Origin: Algoriphagus resistens
GTDB taxonomy: Bacteria > Bacteroidota > Bacteroidia > Cytophagales > Cyclobacteriaceae
Length of the DNA stretch: 64,000 nucleotides
Assembly: GCF_001442615.1 (NCBI RefSeq)
Contig: NZ_LMXN01000002.1
Location: forward strand, 310,001 to 374,000
Reading direction: 5' to 3'
A model generated the notes under the pieces. It made no database searches. It saw only the letters and a program-made list of their open reading frames with translations, and was not told the DNA's origin. Position 1 is the first letter of the stretch. Each line of letters opens with the position of its first letter. Shown here in pieces: positions 37,027-46,720 of the stretch. Made by a program: the position numbers and the translations under genes.

Positions 37027-38121
37027 ATGAGTCAAGATTTCCTACCCTTGAAAGGGACCGATTATGTAGAATTGTATGTCGGTAACGCCAAACAATCCGC
37101 CCTTTATTATCAATATGCTTTTGGTTATCAGCTGATAGCCTATGCCGGTCCGGAGACTGGCGTAAAAGACCGGGCTTCTTATGTATTAAAGCAGGATAAA
37201 ATCAGACTTGTACTTACTTCTCCTCTACATCCGGAAGGAGAAATTGCTGCGCATATCCAAAGGCATGGCGATGGAGTGAAAGTACTGGCCTTGTGGGTGG
37301 ATGATGCTAAGCAATCCTGGAAAGAAACGACTAACAGGGGAGCCGAATCTGCTATGGAGCCTAAAACCCTCCGTGATGAATTTGGTGAAGTAGTAGTAGC
37401 TTCCATCAAAACCTACGGAGATACCATCCACACCTTTGTGGAGCGAAAAAATTATAACGGTATATTTCTTCCAGGTTATCAACCCAAATCCAATACCTAC
37501 GCTGCTACCTCCATTGGCCTGAAATACATTGATCACTGTGTAGGAAATGTAGAACTAGGCAAAATGAATCACTGGGTAAAATTCTATGAAAACGTCATGG
37601 GATTCAAATTGCTGATCACATTTGACGACGAGGATATTTCTACAGAATATTCTGCATTGATGTCCAAAGTCGTATCCAACGGAAACGGCTACATCAAATT
37701 TCCTATCAATGAGCCCGCACAGGGAAAAAAGAAATCACAGATCGAAGAGTACCTTGATTTCTACCACGGACCTGGCGTGCAGCACATAGCTATTGCTACA
37801 GATGATATTATCCATACGGTGAGCGAGTTGAGAAATAGAGGGGTTGAATTTTTGGTTGTACCTTCCTCCTATTATGACGACTTGCTTGATCGGATGGGGA
37901 AAATAGATGAGGATCTTCGACCTCTGAAGGAACTGAATATTCTTGTGGACAGAGATGACGAAGGTTATTTGCTCCAGATTTTCACCAAACCTGTGCAGGA
38001 TAGACCCACGCTTTTCTTTGAAATTATTCAGAGAAAAGGGGCTAAATCATTTGGAAAGGGCAATTTCAAAGCACTTTTTGAGGCGATAGAGCGGGAACAG
38101 GGCTTGAGAGGAAACCTATAA
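37027..38121 (+). CDS. hppD: 4-hydroxyphenylpyruvate dioxygenase
   Basis: 364 residues with the two vicinal-oxygen-chelate domains of HPPD. Iron ligands fit IDHCVGN (His), VQHIAI (His) and FFEIIQRKG (Glu). The C-terminal GKGNFKALFEAIEREQ is characteristic. The enzyme turns 4-hydroxyphenylpyruvate into homogentisate in tyrosine catabolism. The usual partner hmgA is not in the window; the gene has its own candidate promoter and a terminator 10 bases after the stop. Confidence 0.96.
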   Translation: MSQDFLPLKGTDYVELYVGNAKQSALYYQYAFGYQLIAYAGPETGVKDRASYVLKQDKIRLVLTSPLHPEGEIAAHIQRHGDGVKVLALWVDDAKQSWKETTNRGAESAMEPKTLRDEFGEVVVASIKTYGDTIHTFVERKNYNGIFLPGYQPKSNTYAATSIGLKYIDHCVGNVELGKMNHWVKFYENVMGFKLLITFDDEDISTEYSALMSKVVSNGNGYIKFPINEPAQGKKKSQIEEYLDFYHGPGVQHIAIATDDIIHTVSELRNRGVEFLVVPSSYYDDLLDRMGKIDEDLRPLKELNILVDRDDEGYLLQIFTKPVQDRPTLFFEIIQRKGAKSFGKGNFKALFEAIEREQGLRGNL

Positions 38122-38130
38122 TCCAAATTT

Positions 38131-38160
38131 GCCGGCTACATGCCGGCATTTTATTTTTTT
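38131..38160 (+). terminator. Rho-independent terminator after hppD
   Basis: GCCGGC (38131-38136) pairs with GCCGGC (38142-38147) around a 5-base loop, followed by a T-rich run. Confidence 0.82.
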
Positions 38161-38184
38161 CATTTCCATCCCAAAAGCCCTAAT

Positions 38185-38710
38185 TTATGTGAACTGCACG
38201 CCCATCGCAGCCGATGGGTTGGGCTTCCGGGGGGGCATAGACTCACCCAATGGCAACGCCTCATCCCGTTTTGTTTTAGGTCCGACTGTATCCCAACCAG
38301 AGAATACCTTTATACCTTGTGTTAAGATGTTCTTTCCCGCATTGACATCCCTGTCATGGATCTCACCACAGGATCTACAAACCCACACTCTTAGGCAAAG
38401 AGTTAAGTCCTGTTTTATCCATCTACAAGTCGAACAACTTTTGCTTGATGGGAACCATCAGTCGATTTTAACGAATGACCTATCGTTTCAATTGGCTTTG
38501 TATCCAAGCATCCTGCAATATGCACCCAGCGAAACATCGCCCATTGCCTGGCACGGGCAACGATTCTTCATTATATTCTTTATAGCAAGGTCTTCAACTG
38601 ATATTATGTCGTGGTTTTTGACAATTTCAGTTGATCCCTTGTGCAGCTAATCCTTTCTGATATCCGTTAGTTGTTCGTGTACTAAAGCAAGCTTTTGCTT
38701 TTGCCCGCCC
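38185..38710 (-). pseudogene. Decayed, 5'-truncated TnpB of an IS200/IS605-type element
   Basis: Reading the minus strand across stops gives the C-terminal two thirds of TnpB: KQKLALVHEQLTDIRKD, then STEIVKNHDIISVEDL with the RuvC-II glutamate, then RSFVKID, WFPSSKSCSTC and CRSCGEIHDRDVNAGKNIL. The last parts hold both CxxC halves of the zinc ribbon and the RuvC-III aspartate. In-frame stops interrupt at about 38647, 38488 and 38458, and the N-terminal part with the RuvC-I aspartate is missing. A 67-residue stop-free tail (38185-38388) is all that remains open. No TnpA and no clear end palindromes were found. The gene cannot make a working nuclease. Confidence 0.85.
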
Positions 38711-38899
38711 ATACTACTTATCGGTTGTTGACCTTGAAACAGTGGCAAACAAAGGCTCATCTTTCAACTCTCTAGAAGCATCACCGGAAACTATTCGTTA
38801 CTATATCCTTTCACAAGATCAGTTATCTTTATGCCTTACATCCCATCCATGCGGGAGCGATGAAGGGATTATTTGGCACACAATATAAATTTTTATCTT

Positions 38900-39499
38900 A
38901 TGAGACCAATTCTGGACATCATTAGCAACACCATCAAAGGCGGAATTTTTTTTCTTTTCCCCTTCGTACTGATCCTGATTTTTTTTGAAAAAATCATTCA
39001 TATTCTAAAACCTATCGCAGCTAAGATCAGTGCAGGTTTGGGTTTGGATACCTCCTTATTTGACGTTCCTTATCTTATTTCAGTTATAGTCATTTTTCTG
39101 TTTTGCTTTGTGGCAGGCACGATAGCCAAACTGGGAGCTGGAAAATGGATGGTCAATTGGATCGAGGACCATATTCTTACTTTATTTCCTGGTTATCAAC
39201 TGATGAAAAATACCCTTCAGTCTAATGTTGGGTTGATTAGCGACAAAGAATTCCCAGTAATCTTAGTGCCAATAGATGGATGGATGATTGCCTTTCATGT
39301 GGACACCCTTCCGAATGGAGATTTAGTTGTATTTGTGCCTTCTGCACCAAATACCTGGGAAGGAAACGTAGTGATTTTTGAAAAGGAGAAAGTCAGACAA
39401 ACCAAGCTTACCCAGAAGGATGCCCTGCAGATAATGCGAAGATTAGGAGTGGGATCATCTGGTATATTATCAAGTGGTTATGCCAGTAAAAATAGCTGA
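38900..39499 (+). CDS. DUF502 membrane protein
   Basis: 199 residues from the ATG at 38900, right before the first membrane segment; an upstream ATG at 38873 would add nine polar residues. Two membrane segments (about 10-32 and 52-75) precede a soluble domain. KGGIFFLFPF and FPVILVPIDGWMIAFH-like strands are DUF502 signatures. The family is common in bacteria and plants (COV-like) and has no known biochemical role. Confidence 0.85.
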   Translation: MRPILDIISNTIKGGIFFLFPFVLILIFFEKIIHILKPIAAKISAGLGLDTSLFDVPYLISVIVIFLFCFVAGTIAKLGAGKWMVNWIEDHILTLFPGYQLMKNTLQSNVGLISDKEFPVILVPIDGWMIAFHVDTLPNGDLVVFVPSAPNTWEGNVVIFEKEKVRQTKLTQKDALQIMRRLGVGSSGILSSGYASKNS

Positions 39500-39552
39500 G
39501 AATAGCATGGGACTTGTAAAGAATTTAGGAAAGGTTATTAGCTTAAATTCTT

Positions 39553-40575
39553 ATGGTTACAGCTGCCGAACTTCCTAAAGGTCTCATCTATATCCGAGAC
39601 ACACAGCCTGGATTACTCAGAAAGAAAAGAGGACGAGGCTTCATTTATCTGGACAAATTCAATAAAAAACTCTCCGACGAATCTCATTTAAAGAGAATTG
39701 AAAATCTCGTCATCCCTCCAGCGTGGAAAAATGTCTGGATCAGTCCAAAAAAGAACAGCTATCTACAAGCAACTGGCATAGATGAAAAGGGAAGAAAACA
39801 ATACATCTATCATCCCAAATGGTCAGAATATTCCAAAAAAATCAAATATGATGATCTGCTCAAGTTTGGGTTTTATTTGCCCAGACTGCGAGACCGCTAT
39901 CGGAAAGACCTCAAACAAAAATTTTGGAACAAAACTAAAGTCCTTGCTTTGGCAACTGCACTTTTGGATGAATTATACCTGCGTGTAGGAAATAAACACT
40001 ACACTGAGACGAACAAGACCCATGGCCTCACCACACTCAGAAGAAAGCATCTGAAGGAAGATGGCAATAAACTTCTGATCAACTATACTGCGAAAAGCGG
40101 TAAAGAACGATCGGTTTCACTAACTAATAAAAGGTTAATCAGGTTATTGAAAGATTGTTCCCAGCTCCCGGGATACGAGCTGTTTCGCTATCAGGAAAAT
40201 GGAGATTGGCACACGGTAGATTCATCTGAATTGAATGATTATATCAGCCTAGATGCCTCAACAGGTGATTATTATACAGCGAAATATTTTAGAACCTGGG
40301 CGGCAAACTACCTTTGCATAAAACAAGCAGATGATGTGAAACAGCGCTGCGAAGGTACTCGAAAAAAGCCAGAGACGGCGTTGATTAAACTTGTGGCGGA
40401 GAAAATGGGACATACTGTAGCCGTTTGCAAAAGCTCCTACCTACATCCTATTATTCTTACGCAATGTCTAGAACCCCGAAAATTGAAAAATTGCTTTCCA
40501 AAGGATTTCTCTGAGAAAAACTATAAGTCCGGAGAAATCGAATTGATGAGAATCCTCTGCACCAAGCAGAACTAA
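39553..40575 (+). CDS. DNA topoisomerase IB
   Basis: 340 residues, the poxvirus-type short form found in bacteria. GFIYLDKFNKKLSDESHLKRI starts the N-terminal domain, and VIPPAWKNVWISP is conserved. The catalytic domain shows RVGNKHYTETNKTHGLTTLR, YFRTWAANYLC with an active-site Arg, and the nucleophile tyrosine in KSSYLHP near residue 297. It relaxes supercoils by a 3'-phosphotyrosine intermediate. It stands alone. Confidence 0.92.
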   Translation: MVTAAELPKGLIYIRDTQPGLLRKKRGRGFIYLDKFNKKLSDESHLKRIENLVIPPAWKNVWISPKKNSYLQATGIDEKGRKQYIYHPKWSEYSKKIKYDDLLKFGFYLPRLRDRYRKDLKQKFWNKTKVLALATALLDELYLRVGNKHYTETNKTHGLTTLRRKHLKEDGNKLLINYTAKSGKERSVSLTNKRLIRLLKDCSQLPGYELFRYQENGDWHTVDSSELNDYISLDASTGDYYTAKYFRTWAANYLCIKQADDVKQRCEGTRKKPETALIKLVAEKMGHTVAVCKSSYLHPIILTQCLEPRKLKNCFPKDFSEKNYKSGEIELMRILCTKQN

Positions 40576-40687
40576 TATAACTGCAACGTCTTGGCATGCT
40601 TTTTTAACCTTATTCACGTAAAAGTAAGTTATTCAGGAGTGTAAACAGAGTTTTGAGACACTTCTCTATCGTAACTAAGGAGAGCTA

Positions 40688-41698
40688 ATGGAAACTGAAG
40701 ACAATATGGCAAATATGACCCCTTCCCGGTTTAAAATCACGCATATTCCCAGCCTGGTGGTGGAGAGTTTCAAACAATGGAATGAGGCGGATCCTTGGCG
40801 CTTAAGTGCTGTGATCGCCTATTATGCGGTGCTATCGCTGCCTGCACTGATGGTGATCGTAATTAATACAGTTGGAGCAATCTGGGGAGTAGAGCTAGTG
40901 ACAGGCAAGCTGAACAATGAGCTAGCCTCAGCAATGGGGCCTGAGACGGCAAAGTTTATGACCGATATGGTAGAGCAGACACAGTCAAGTGATAAATCTA
41001 GGCTTGCATCTATCCTAGGAATTGGGGTTTTGGTGTTTGGTGCATCCGGTGTTTTCTACCACCTTAAAATATCTATAAATTCAGTCTGGGGTCTTAAGCA
41101 AACGGAAGATATGAAGTGGTATTACACGCTTTGGGACCGTGCTGTGAGTTTTGGTTTTGTTTTGGTTCTTGGTTTTCTCTTACTGATCAGTTTTGTGTTA
41201 ACGGCATTACTTTCTCTATTCAGCGATTTTATCAAAAGTATTCTTCCTGAATTTGTGGTTGTATTTGCATTTGTGGTGGATTTTTTGATCTCATACGGAG
41301 TAATCGCAGTGCTTTTCGCCCTTATTTTCAAATACTTGCCCGATGCTAAAATCCGCTGGAAATCCGTATGGGTGGGAGCTTTTCTTACTTCGTTTCTTTT
41401 CTCTATTTCCAAATTCCTTCTCGGAGTTTATTTCGGGGCGGCAGAACCTGGATCTACCTATGGAGCAGCGGGATCCATAATTCTAGTTCTCCTTTGGGTT
41501 TCCTATTCCTGTCTTATTTTCTTTTATGGAGCAGAATTTACCAAGGTTTTTTCAATCAGATATGGCTACGGTATTGTTCCCAGAAAGCATTATTCCAGGG
41601 TAAAAAAAAAAGAAGTAGTACTTAAGGGAGATTTTGTACCGCCTCCTGAAGATGAGCTGCCCAAAGGTGAGGAAGATGACCTGAAGGAAGAAAACTAG
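40688..41698 (+). CDS. YihY / BrkB-like membrane protein
   Basis: 336 residues with about six membrane segments and the YihY core: DPWRLSAVIAYYAVLSLPAL, VFGASGVFYHLKISINSVW and GAAEPGSTYGAAGSIILVLLWVSYS. The C-terminal 45 residues are charged and cytoplasmic. The family was once called ribonuclease BN and is sometimes linked to virulence; its real activity is unknown. Confidence 0.9.
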   Translation: METEDNMANMTPSRFKITHIPSLVVESFKQWNEADPWRLSAVIAYYAVLSLPALMVIVINTVGAIWGVELVTGKLNNELASAMGPETAKFMTDMVEQTQSSDKSRLASILGIGVLVFGASGVFYHLKISINSVWGLKQTEDMKWYYTLWDRAVSFGFVLVLGFLLLISFVLTALLSLFSDFIKSILPEFVVVFAFVVDFLISYGVIAVLFALIFKYLPDAKIRWKSVWVGAFLTSFLFSISKFLLGVYFGAAEPGSTYGAAGSIILVLLWVSYSCLIFFYGAEFTKVFSIRYGYGIVPRKHYSRVKKKEVVLKGDFVPPPEDELPKGEEDDLKEEN

Positions 41699-42123
41699 TT
41701 TTATAAATAGCATGTGAAAATATGAATTTAAGGAGAACTGACAATAGGCGGCATAACTTTGGTATCCCCCTATTGCCTTCTTCCTTTGGTAGAGCTTACT
41801 TCTTTGATACGCTGATGGATAGTACTTTTTACCAATCAGAGCGAAAAAGTAAGGATCTATTAAACTTAAACAACAATACAATTGACGGTTCTTTTACTTC
41901 ACTATGGATTTTGGAACTAGTAGGAATAGTCAACTCCAACCCCATCTGGAGCCTGGTGCCTGTGTATGAAAAAATGGGATGGCAGCTCACAACATCATTT
42001 TTGAAAATTCAGGTTTACCTGTTCGAGGGAAAAATTATCACTCACATATTCAACACCAAATGAATTAACAGATGGCATATTTTGTGTTTTTATATATCTT
42101 AGAACCTAAACAATTTTTACACT
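41699..42123. other. Intergenic region between YihY and phosphohexomutase genes
   Basis: 425 bases. A 113-residue plus-strand frame (41722-42063) and a 109-residue minus-strand frame (41552-41881) exist, but neither has a recognisable domain, signal peptide or convincing composition. TAACTTTG at 41754-41761 matches the -7 box consensus and could start a transcript toward the phosphohexomutase gene, inside the first frame. I do not call a gene here. Confidence 0.4.
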
Positions 42124-43854
42124 ATGACTACTATAGACCCTAGTATCCAAGCTAAAGCCAACTCGTGGCTAAAAGGAAATATCGATGAAGATTCCAAGCT
42201 CCAAATACGCACACTAATTGATCAAAACCCCACTGAATTAACCGATTCCTTCTATCGGGATCTAGAATTTGGGACCGGAGGTCTACGGGGTTTGATGGGG
42301 GTAGGTACTAATCGAATGAATGTCTATACTGTCGGAATGGCAACCCAGGGATTGGCAAATTACCTTCTAAAATGTTTTCCTGGGGAGACAATCCGTGTAG
42401 CAATCACCCACGATTGCAGGATAAACAACACACTTTTCGCTACTACGACAGCAAATGTGTTGACCGCAAATGGAATTCACGTACTGTACTTCAAAGAAAT
42501 GCGCCCTACCCCGATGCTTTCTTTTGCAGTAAGACACTTTGCCTGCAAGAGTGGCGTGATGATCACTGCCTCTCATAATCCGAAAGAATATAATGGCTAC
42601 AAGGCCTACTGGGATGATGGTGCTCAGGTAGTCGCTCCTCATGACAGGAATATCATAGAGGAAGTAAAAAAGATCACTTCATTTGACGACGTGAATTGGG
42701 AAAAGAATGATGCACTTTTCCAGTACATAGAAGAAGATTTTGACGAGATCTATATGAAACTTGTCAAAGGCTTGAGCTTGGCGCCTGATGCTATTGCTGC
42801 ACAAAGAAACATGCCGATAGTATTTTCTCCGATTCATGGAGCCTCCGGCAAAATGGTTCCAGCTGCCCTAAAAGCTTTTGGCTTTGAAAATGTGAACATA
42901 GTAAAAGAACAAGCTGAGCCTGATGGCAATTTCCCAACAGTGATTTATCCAAATCCAGAGGAAGCAGAGGCATTGACACTTTCCCTGAAGTTGGGAAAAG
43001 AAATCGGTGCAGAATTGGTCTTGGCTTGTGATCCAGATGGAGATCGCTACGCAGCTGCAGTTCCAAATGCCTCAGGAGAATTTGAGCTACTTAACGGTAA
43101 TCAAACGGGCGCGTTCCTTACTTATTACCTATTGAGTCAGTGGAAAAAGGCAGGAAAACTGGATGGTAACCAATTCATGGTAAATACGATAGTTACTACC
43201 GAATTGATAGATAAAATCTGTGAAGGCTTCGGTGTGAAATGTTTCTCTGTTTTGACAGGATTCAAAAATATCGCGGCTATTATCAAAGAGCTTGAAGGCA
43301 AAGAAACTTTTATCGGTGGTGGGGAAGAATCCTATGGCTATCTGGTAGGTGATTTTGTCCGTGACAAAGATGGAGTAAGCGCATGTGCTATGGTAGCAGA
43401 AGCAATTGCTTACTATAAAACCCAAGGCAAAACTGTTTTCGATGTACTTGCCGAAATATATGCCCAATATGGGTTTTACAAGGAATCACTGATCTCGGTG
43501 ACCAAAAAAGGGAAAGACGGTGCAGAACAGATTCAGGCTTTGATGACGGATTTTCGACATCACCCGCCAGCAGAGATGAATGGAGTGAAGGTGGTAAAAA
43601 TCGTAGATGTAAAAGAAAGCAAGATTACCGATGTGAAATCCGGAAAATCCGAAAAACTTGATATGGACAAATCCAATGTGATGCAGTTCTACCTTGAAGA
43701 CGGAAGTAAAATCTCCGCTAGACCATCCGGGACCGAGCCAAAAATCAAATACTATTTCTCAGTGAATACACTACTTGTAAATGTGGCTGATTACAGGGAG
43801 GTTGAGGCTGAGCTTAGTGATAGACTGGAAGGTTTGAAGAGGTACTTTAGTTAA
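42124..43854 (+). CDS. Phosphoglucomutase/phosphomannomutase
   Basis: 576 residues, the long PGM2-like branch of alpha-D-phosphohexomutases. The phosphoserine loop is TASHNPKEYNG with Ser150; the metal loop is DPDGDR near 305; the sugar loop GGEESYGY and the phosphate-binding RPSGTEPK near the C-terminus are intact. It interconverts hexose 1- and 6-phosphates, supplying NDP-sugar precursors and possibly nucleoside-linked pentose phosphates. It is a single unit with its own terminator. Confidence 0.95.
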   Translation: MTTIDPSIQAKANSWLKGNIDEDSKLQIRTLIDQNPTELTDSFYRDLEFGTGGLRGLMGVGTNRMNVYTVGMATQGLANYLLKCFPGETIRVAITHDCRINNTLFATTTANVLTANGIHVLYFKEMRPTPMLSFAVRHFACKSGVMITASHNPKEYNGYKAYWDDGAQVVAPHDRNIIEEVKKITSFDDVNWEKNDALFQYIEEDFDEIYMKLVKGLSLAPDAIAAQRNMPIVFSPIHGASGKMVPAALKAFGFENVNIVKEQAEPDGNFPTVIYPNPEEAEALTLSLKLGKEIGAELVLACDPDGDRYAAAVPNASGEFELLNGNQTGAFLTYYLLSQWKKAGKLDGNQFMVNTIVTTELIDKICEGFGVKCFSVLTGFKNIAAIIKELEGKETFIGGGEESYGYLVGDFVRDKDGVSACAMVAEAIAYYKTQGKTVFDVLAEIYAQYGFYKESLISVTKKGKDGAEQIQALMTDFRHHPPAEMNGVKVVKIVDVKESKITDVKSGKSEKLDMDKSNVMQFYLEDGSKISARPSGTEPKIKYYFSVNTLLVNVADYREVEAELSDRLEGLKRYFS

Positions 43855-43874
43855 AACAAAAAAATCAAACAGCT

Positions 43875-43904
43875 AAAAGCACTGGGAAATCAGTGCTTTT
43901 TTGC
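43875..43904 (+). terminator. Rho-independent terminator after the phosphohexomutase gene
   Basis: AAAAGCACTG (43875-43884) pairs perfectly with CAGTGCTTTT (43891-43900), followed by TT. Confidence 0.85.
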
Positions 43905-43983
43905 GTTTAATAAGTCAAAGTACTCATTTGATAATTGCAACTGGAAGCAGGTTTTAACAGCGGTTACTTTCATTGAAAAAAAC

Positions 43984-44565
43984 ATGAAAAAATCGAACTG
44001 CTTTCTGCTAGCCCTCCTACTGCTTCTTTTGTCCTGCACCTCAAATGATGATGATACCTTGCCAAAAATCGAGGATAGTGATTATTTTATTGAGTTTAAA
44101 GCAAATGGAAATCTAATCAGATATGAGCCTAAACTAAGTAGCTCAATGGGCTTTTCATACCAACCTGATTTTGGAATTTATATCACCACAATTCTTGTTT
44201 TGAAAGATGAGTCAGTTGGCAACAAAAACTTCATCAGCTTGACTTTAAGATCGAATGAAGCTTTCAAAATAGGAACAGAATATGACATGCAGGATGCTGT
44301 AACTGTTACAGGAATACCTCAGGCCAGAATTAATTTCACTTATGGAAATGAAGAAGGCATTTTACATCAGGCGGTTTTACTCAAAAAGCCAGATGGAATT
44401 CTTCCCATAAATGATGAATTCTATGTGACATTTAATGAATTGGGACAAGACGTAACGGGTACTTTTCACGGAACAATATTTAAAGCCAACACCGCAATTA
44501 CCAGTTCCAGGCCCTCTATGTTAATAACGGATGGAAAATTCCGATTAAAAAAACTGGATCTTTAA
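43984..44565 (+). CDS. Hypothetical lipoprotein
   Basis: 193 residues. A lipoprotein signal (LLLLLSC, Cys18) is followed by an acidic stretch SNDDDT, a typical Bacteroidota surface-export-like signal. The mature part is beta-rich (FIEFKANGNLIRYEP, QDVTGTFHGTIFKA). No known domain. It converges with egtD, the stops overlapping by 4 bases. Confidence 0.75.
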   Translation: MKKSNCFLLALLLLLLSCTSNDDDTLPKIEDSDYFIEFKANGNLIRYEPKLSSSMGFSYQPDFGIYITTILVLKDESVGNKNFISLTLRSNEAFKIGTEYDMQDAVTVTGIPQARINFTYGNEEGILHQAVLLKKPDGILPINDEFYVTFNELGQDVTGTFHGTIFKANTAITSSRPSMLITDGKFRLKKLDL

Positions 44566-45527
44566 GTTTTCTGCCAAAGAACATCTGCAAAAAATCCTTC
44601 AGAATCCAAGAAATTCTCTTCCACCTGAAATCCACCTGAAGAAGCTAAAGAACCAATCTCGGTCAAACTATACTTTTTCGAAATTTCAGTAAAAATTGAT
44701 TCATATGCTTCAAATTCAAAGCTTTGGTTTAAAGCTCCTATGGTGACTTGTTGAGGTTTTCTGGAAACCAAATAGCTTCTGCATTCACCGCTTACTGGAT
44801 CATAGGTAGGCCAATGCATAAATGACTCCCGGTCAAAGTCCGCATCCAGTTCTCTATTTATTCGTTCAAGAAGATTCATATTAAACTCGCGGGTAATACC
44901 CTGTCTGTCATGATAAGCATCCAGAATAGTCTGAGGGTCCTTTTTCAAATCAAATCCCAGTAATACCAGATCGCCTTTTTTTGTTCCCACCCTTAGGTGA
45001 TTAATAATATTTTTGGCTTCATCCACACCAAAGTTACCAAGGTTCGCTCCTAAAAACAGGATCAGATTGGGAAGTCCATTTTCCCATTCCTGATTTTTAA
45101 GTGAATCTCTGTAAGTAGATTGAATAGGTTTCACTTGTAGACCTGGCATTTCCTGCCCCAGACTTTGCTCCAATTCTTCCAGTACTGAGCCTGAGAAATC
45201 AATCGGGAAGTACGTGAAATCTACATCAGTCTCCACCAAATACCGCAGTAGAATTTTGGTCTTCATTCCATCGCCTGCCCCAAGCTCTACTAAGTTAAAT
45301 GGCTGGCCTTGTCCAAGAATTGAAGCTAAAATCTGTTTATGCTGACCTTCCAGTATCTCATATTCCTTTTGGGTGAGGTAGTATTCAGGCAAGGCCATAA
45401 TCTGCTGAAAGAGCTTGTCGCCCTTAGCGTCGTAGAAATACTTGGAAGGAAGAGTTTTTGGGTTGGAATTGAGGCCGAGCATGACGTCCTGGGCAAAGGT
45501 ACCGAAATCCGTGTTTTTTGCGTTCAT
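44562..45527 (-). CDS. egtD: L-histidine N-alpha-methyltransferase (ergothioneine)
   Basis: 321 residues matching EgtD. The S-adenosylmethionine site is ELGAGDGMKTKIL, preceded by the family's PSKYFYDAKGDKLFQQI and followed by LILFLGANLGNF. The enzyme trimethylates histidine to hercynine, the first step to ergothioneine. It begins 3 bases after the stop of egtB, so the two are co-transcribed, the usual pairing. The C-S lyase EgtE is not in the window. Confidence 0.93.
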   Translation of the reverse strand: MNAKNTDFGTFAQDVMLGLNSNPKTLPSKYFYDAKGDKLFQQIMALPEYYLTQKEYEILEGQHKQILASILGQGQPFNLVELGAGDGMKTKILLRYLVETDVDFTYFPIDFSGSVLEELEQSLGQEMPGLQVKPIQSTYRDSLKNQEWENGLPNLILFLGANLGNFGVDEAKNIINHLRVGTKKGDLVLLGFDLKKDPQTILDAYHDRQGITREFNMNLLERINRELDADFDRESFMHWPTYDPVSGECRSYLVSRKPQQVTIGALNQSFEFEAYESIFTEISKKYSLTEIGSLASSGGFQVEENFLDSEGFFADVLWQKT

Positions 45528-45530
45528 AAA

Positions 45531-46676
45531 TTAAAGTGATTTGGCTAAGCGAATCCCCATAAATTGCCATCTGAATTGGGGATGAAAAAAGTTTCTATAT
45601 GTTGGTCTAGAATGTGCTTCAGAAGTAGCTACTGAGCCACCGCGAAGTACCATTTGGTTGACCATGAATTTGCCATTATACTCTCCTATTGCTCCTGGTG
45701 CCACCGTAAACCCTGGATAAGGCAAGTAAGCTGAGTTGGTCCACTCCCACCGGTTGCCCCAGTCAAACTTATCCTGGGAAATTTCCCATTCAAATTCGGT
45801 AGGCAATCTTAGCCCTTTCCATGCTGCATATGCAGAGGCTTCATAGAAATTCACATGGGCTACAGCGGCATTTTCATCAATTTGCTTTAGACCATCCAGT
45901 GTGTAATAAAACCAATCTCCTTCTTTCTCTTCCCAATACAATGGTGCTTTTACTTTCAATTCTTTTGCCCAAGCCCATCCCTCATCATGCCAATAAGTAG
46001 AATTGTGATATCCACCAGCTTTCATAAATGCCAGGTATTCTCCGTTTGTGACCAAAGCTGAAGAAATGGAGAAATCGTTGCAGTAAACCTTGTGGGGGTT
46101 AAGTTCATTATCATAGCAAAAGCCTTTGCCTTTGAAGCCAATTTCATAAATTCCAGATTGGACAGAAATCCATTTTGACTCAGGTTCAGAGGTATATTCT
46201 TTTATATCCATTACACTAGGATTCAAAGGATTAAACCAAAGACTGTATTTCAAATCTGCAATCAATAACTCTTGGTGCTGCTGCTCATGATTCATCCCCA
46301 GGATTACCAATTCGTCTATGGACGGATTGTTCTTCGCAATCAAGTCTCGAATCGCTTCATCAACATAAGCCCGGTAAATCTTTACCTCATCAACTGAAGG
46401 CCTCGACATCAGACCACGTTGGTTTCTTGCAGTTCTTTCTCCTAACGAGTTGTAGTATGAATTGAAGAGGAAGTTAAATTGGGGATGCTTCACCACATAA
46501 CCGGGTTCATTTGGCGCAAGTATAAACTGCTCAAAAAACCAGGTTGTATGTGCCAAATGCCATTTTGGAGGGCTCACTTCTTCTGATGCCTGTAGGCTAA
46601 AATCCTCAGTAATCAAGGGACTACAAAGGTTAAGGGAATGGTTTCTTACGTATTGAAAATCTTCAGATAAATTCAT
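45531..46676 (-). CDS. egtB: Ergothioneine biosynthesis sulfoxide synthase EgtB
   Basis: 381 residues. The N-terminal DinB-like helical domain carries the iron histidines (KWHLAHTTWFFE, and MNHEQQHQELL with HxxxH). The C-terminal half is an FGE-sulfatase/C-type-lectin-like domain (GKGFCYDNELNPHKVY, GLRLPTEFEWE, RGGSVATSEAHSRPTYRNFF). EgtB is the non-heme iron enzyme that joins cysteine or gamma-glutamylcysteine to hercynine with oxygen. No egtA or egtC lies nearby, so the free-cysteine route is possible. It lies between a zinc deacylase gene (44 bases upstream) and egtD. Confidence 0.93.
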   Translation of the reverse strand: MNLSEDFQYVRNHSLNLCSPLITEDFSLQASEEVSPPKWHLAHTTWFFEQFILAPNEPGYVVKHPQFNFLFNSYYNSLGERTARNQRGLMSRPSVDEVKIYRAYVDEAIRDLIAKNNPSIDELVILGMNHEQQHQELLIADLKYSLWFNPLNPSVMDIKEYTSEPESKWISVQSGIYEIGFKGKGFCYDNELNPHKVYCNDFSISSALVTNGEYLAFMKAGGYHNSTYWHDEGWAWAKELKVKAPLYWEEKEGDWFYYTLDGLKQIDENAAVAHVNFYEASAYAAWKGLRLPTEFEWEISQDKFDWGNRWEWTNSAYLPYPGFTVAPGAIGEYNGKFMVNQMVLRGGSVATSEAHSRPTYRNFFHPQFRWQFMGIRLAKSL

Positions 46677-46720
46677 GCAAAAGTCTGGTAATTAGCTTAC
46701 AAGTTAATAGGTTAGAGATG

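Noticed and set aside
38129..38650. 173-residue plus-strand ORF
   Set aside because: It is antisense to the decayed TnpB, which has recognisable zinc-ribbon and RuvC motifs on the minus strand; the plus-strand protein shows no domain.
41722..42063. 113-residue plus-strand ORF (and the 109-residue minus-strand ORF over it)
   Set aside because: No domain or signal; a consensus -7 box lies inside it, and composition is unlike the neighbouring genes.
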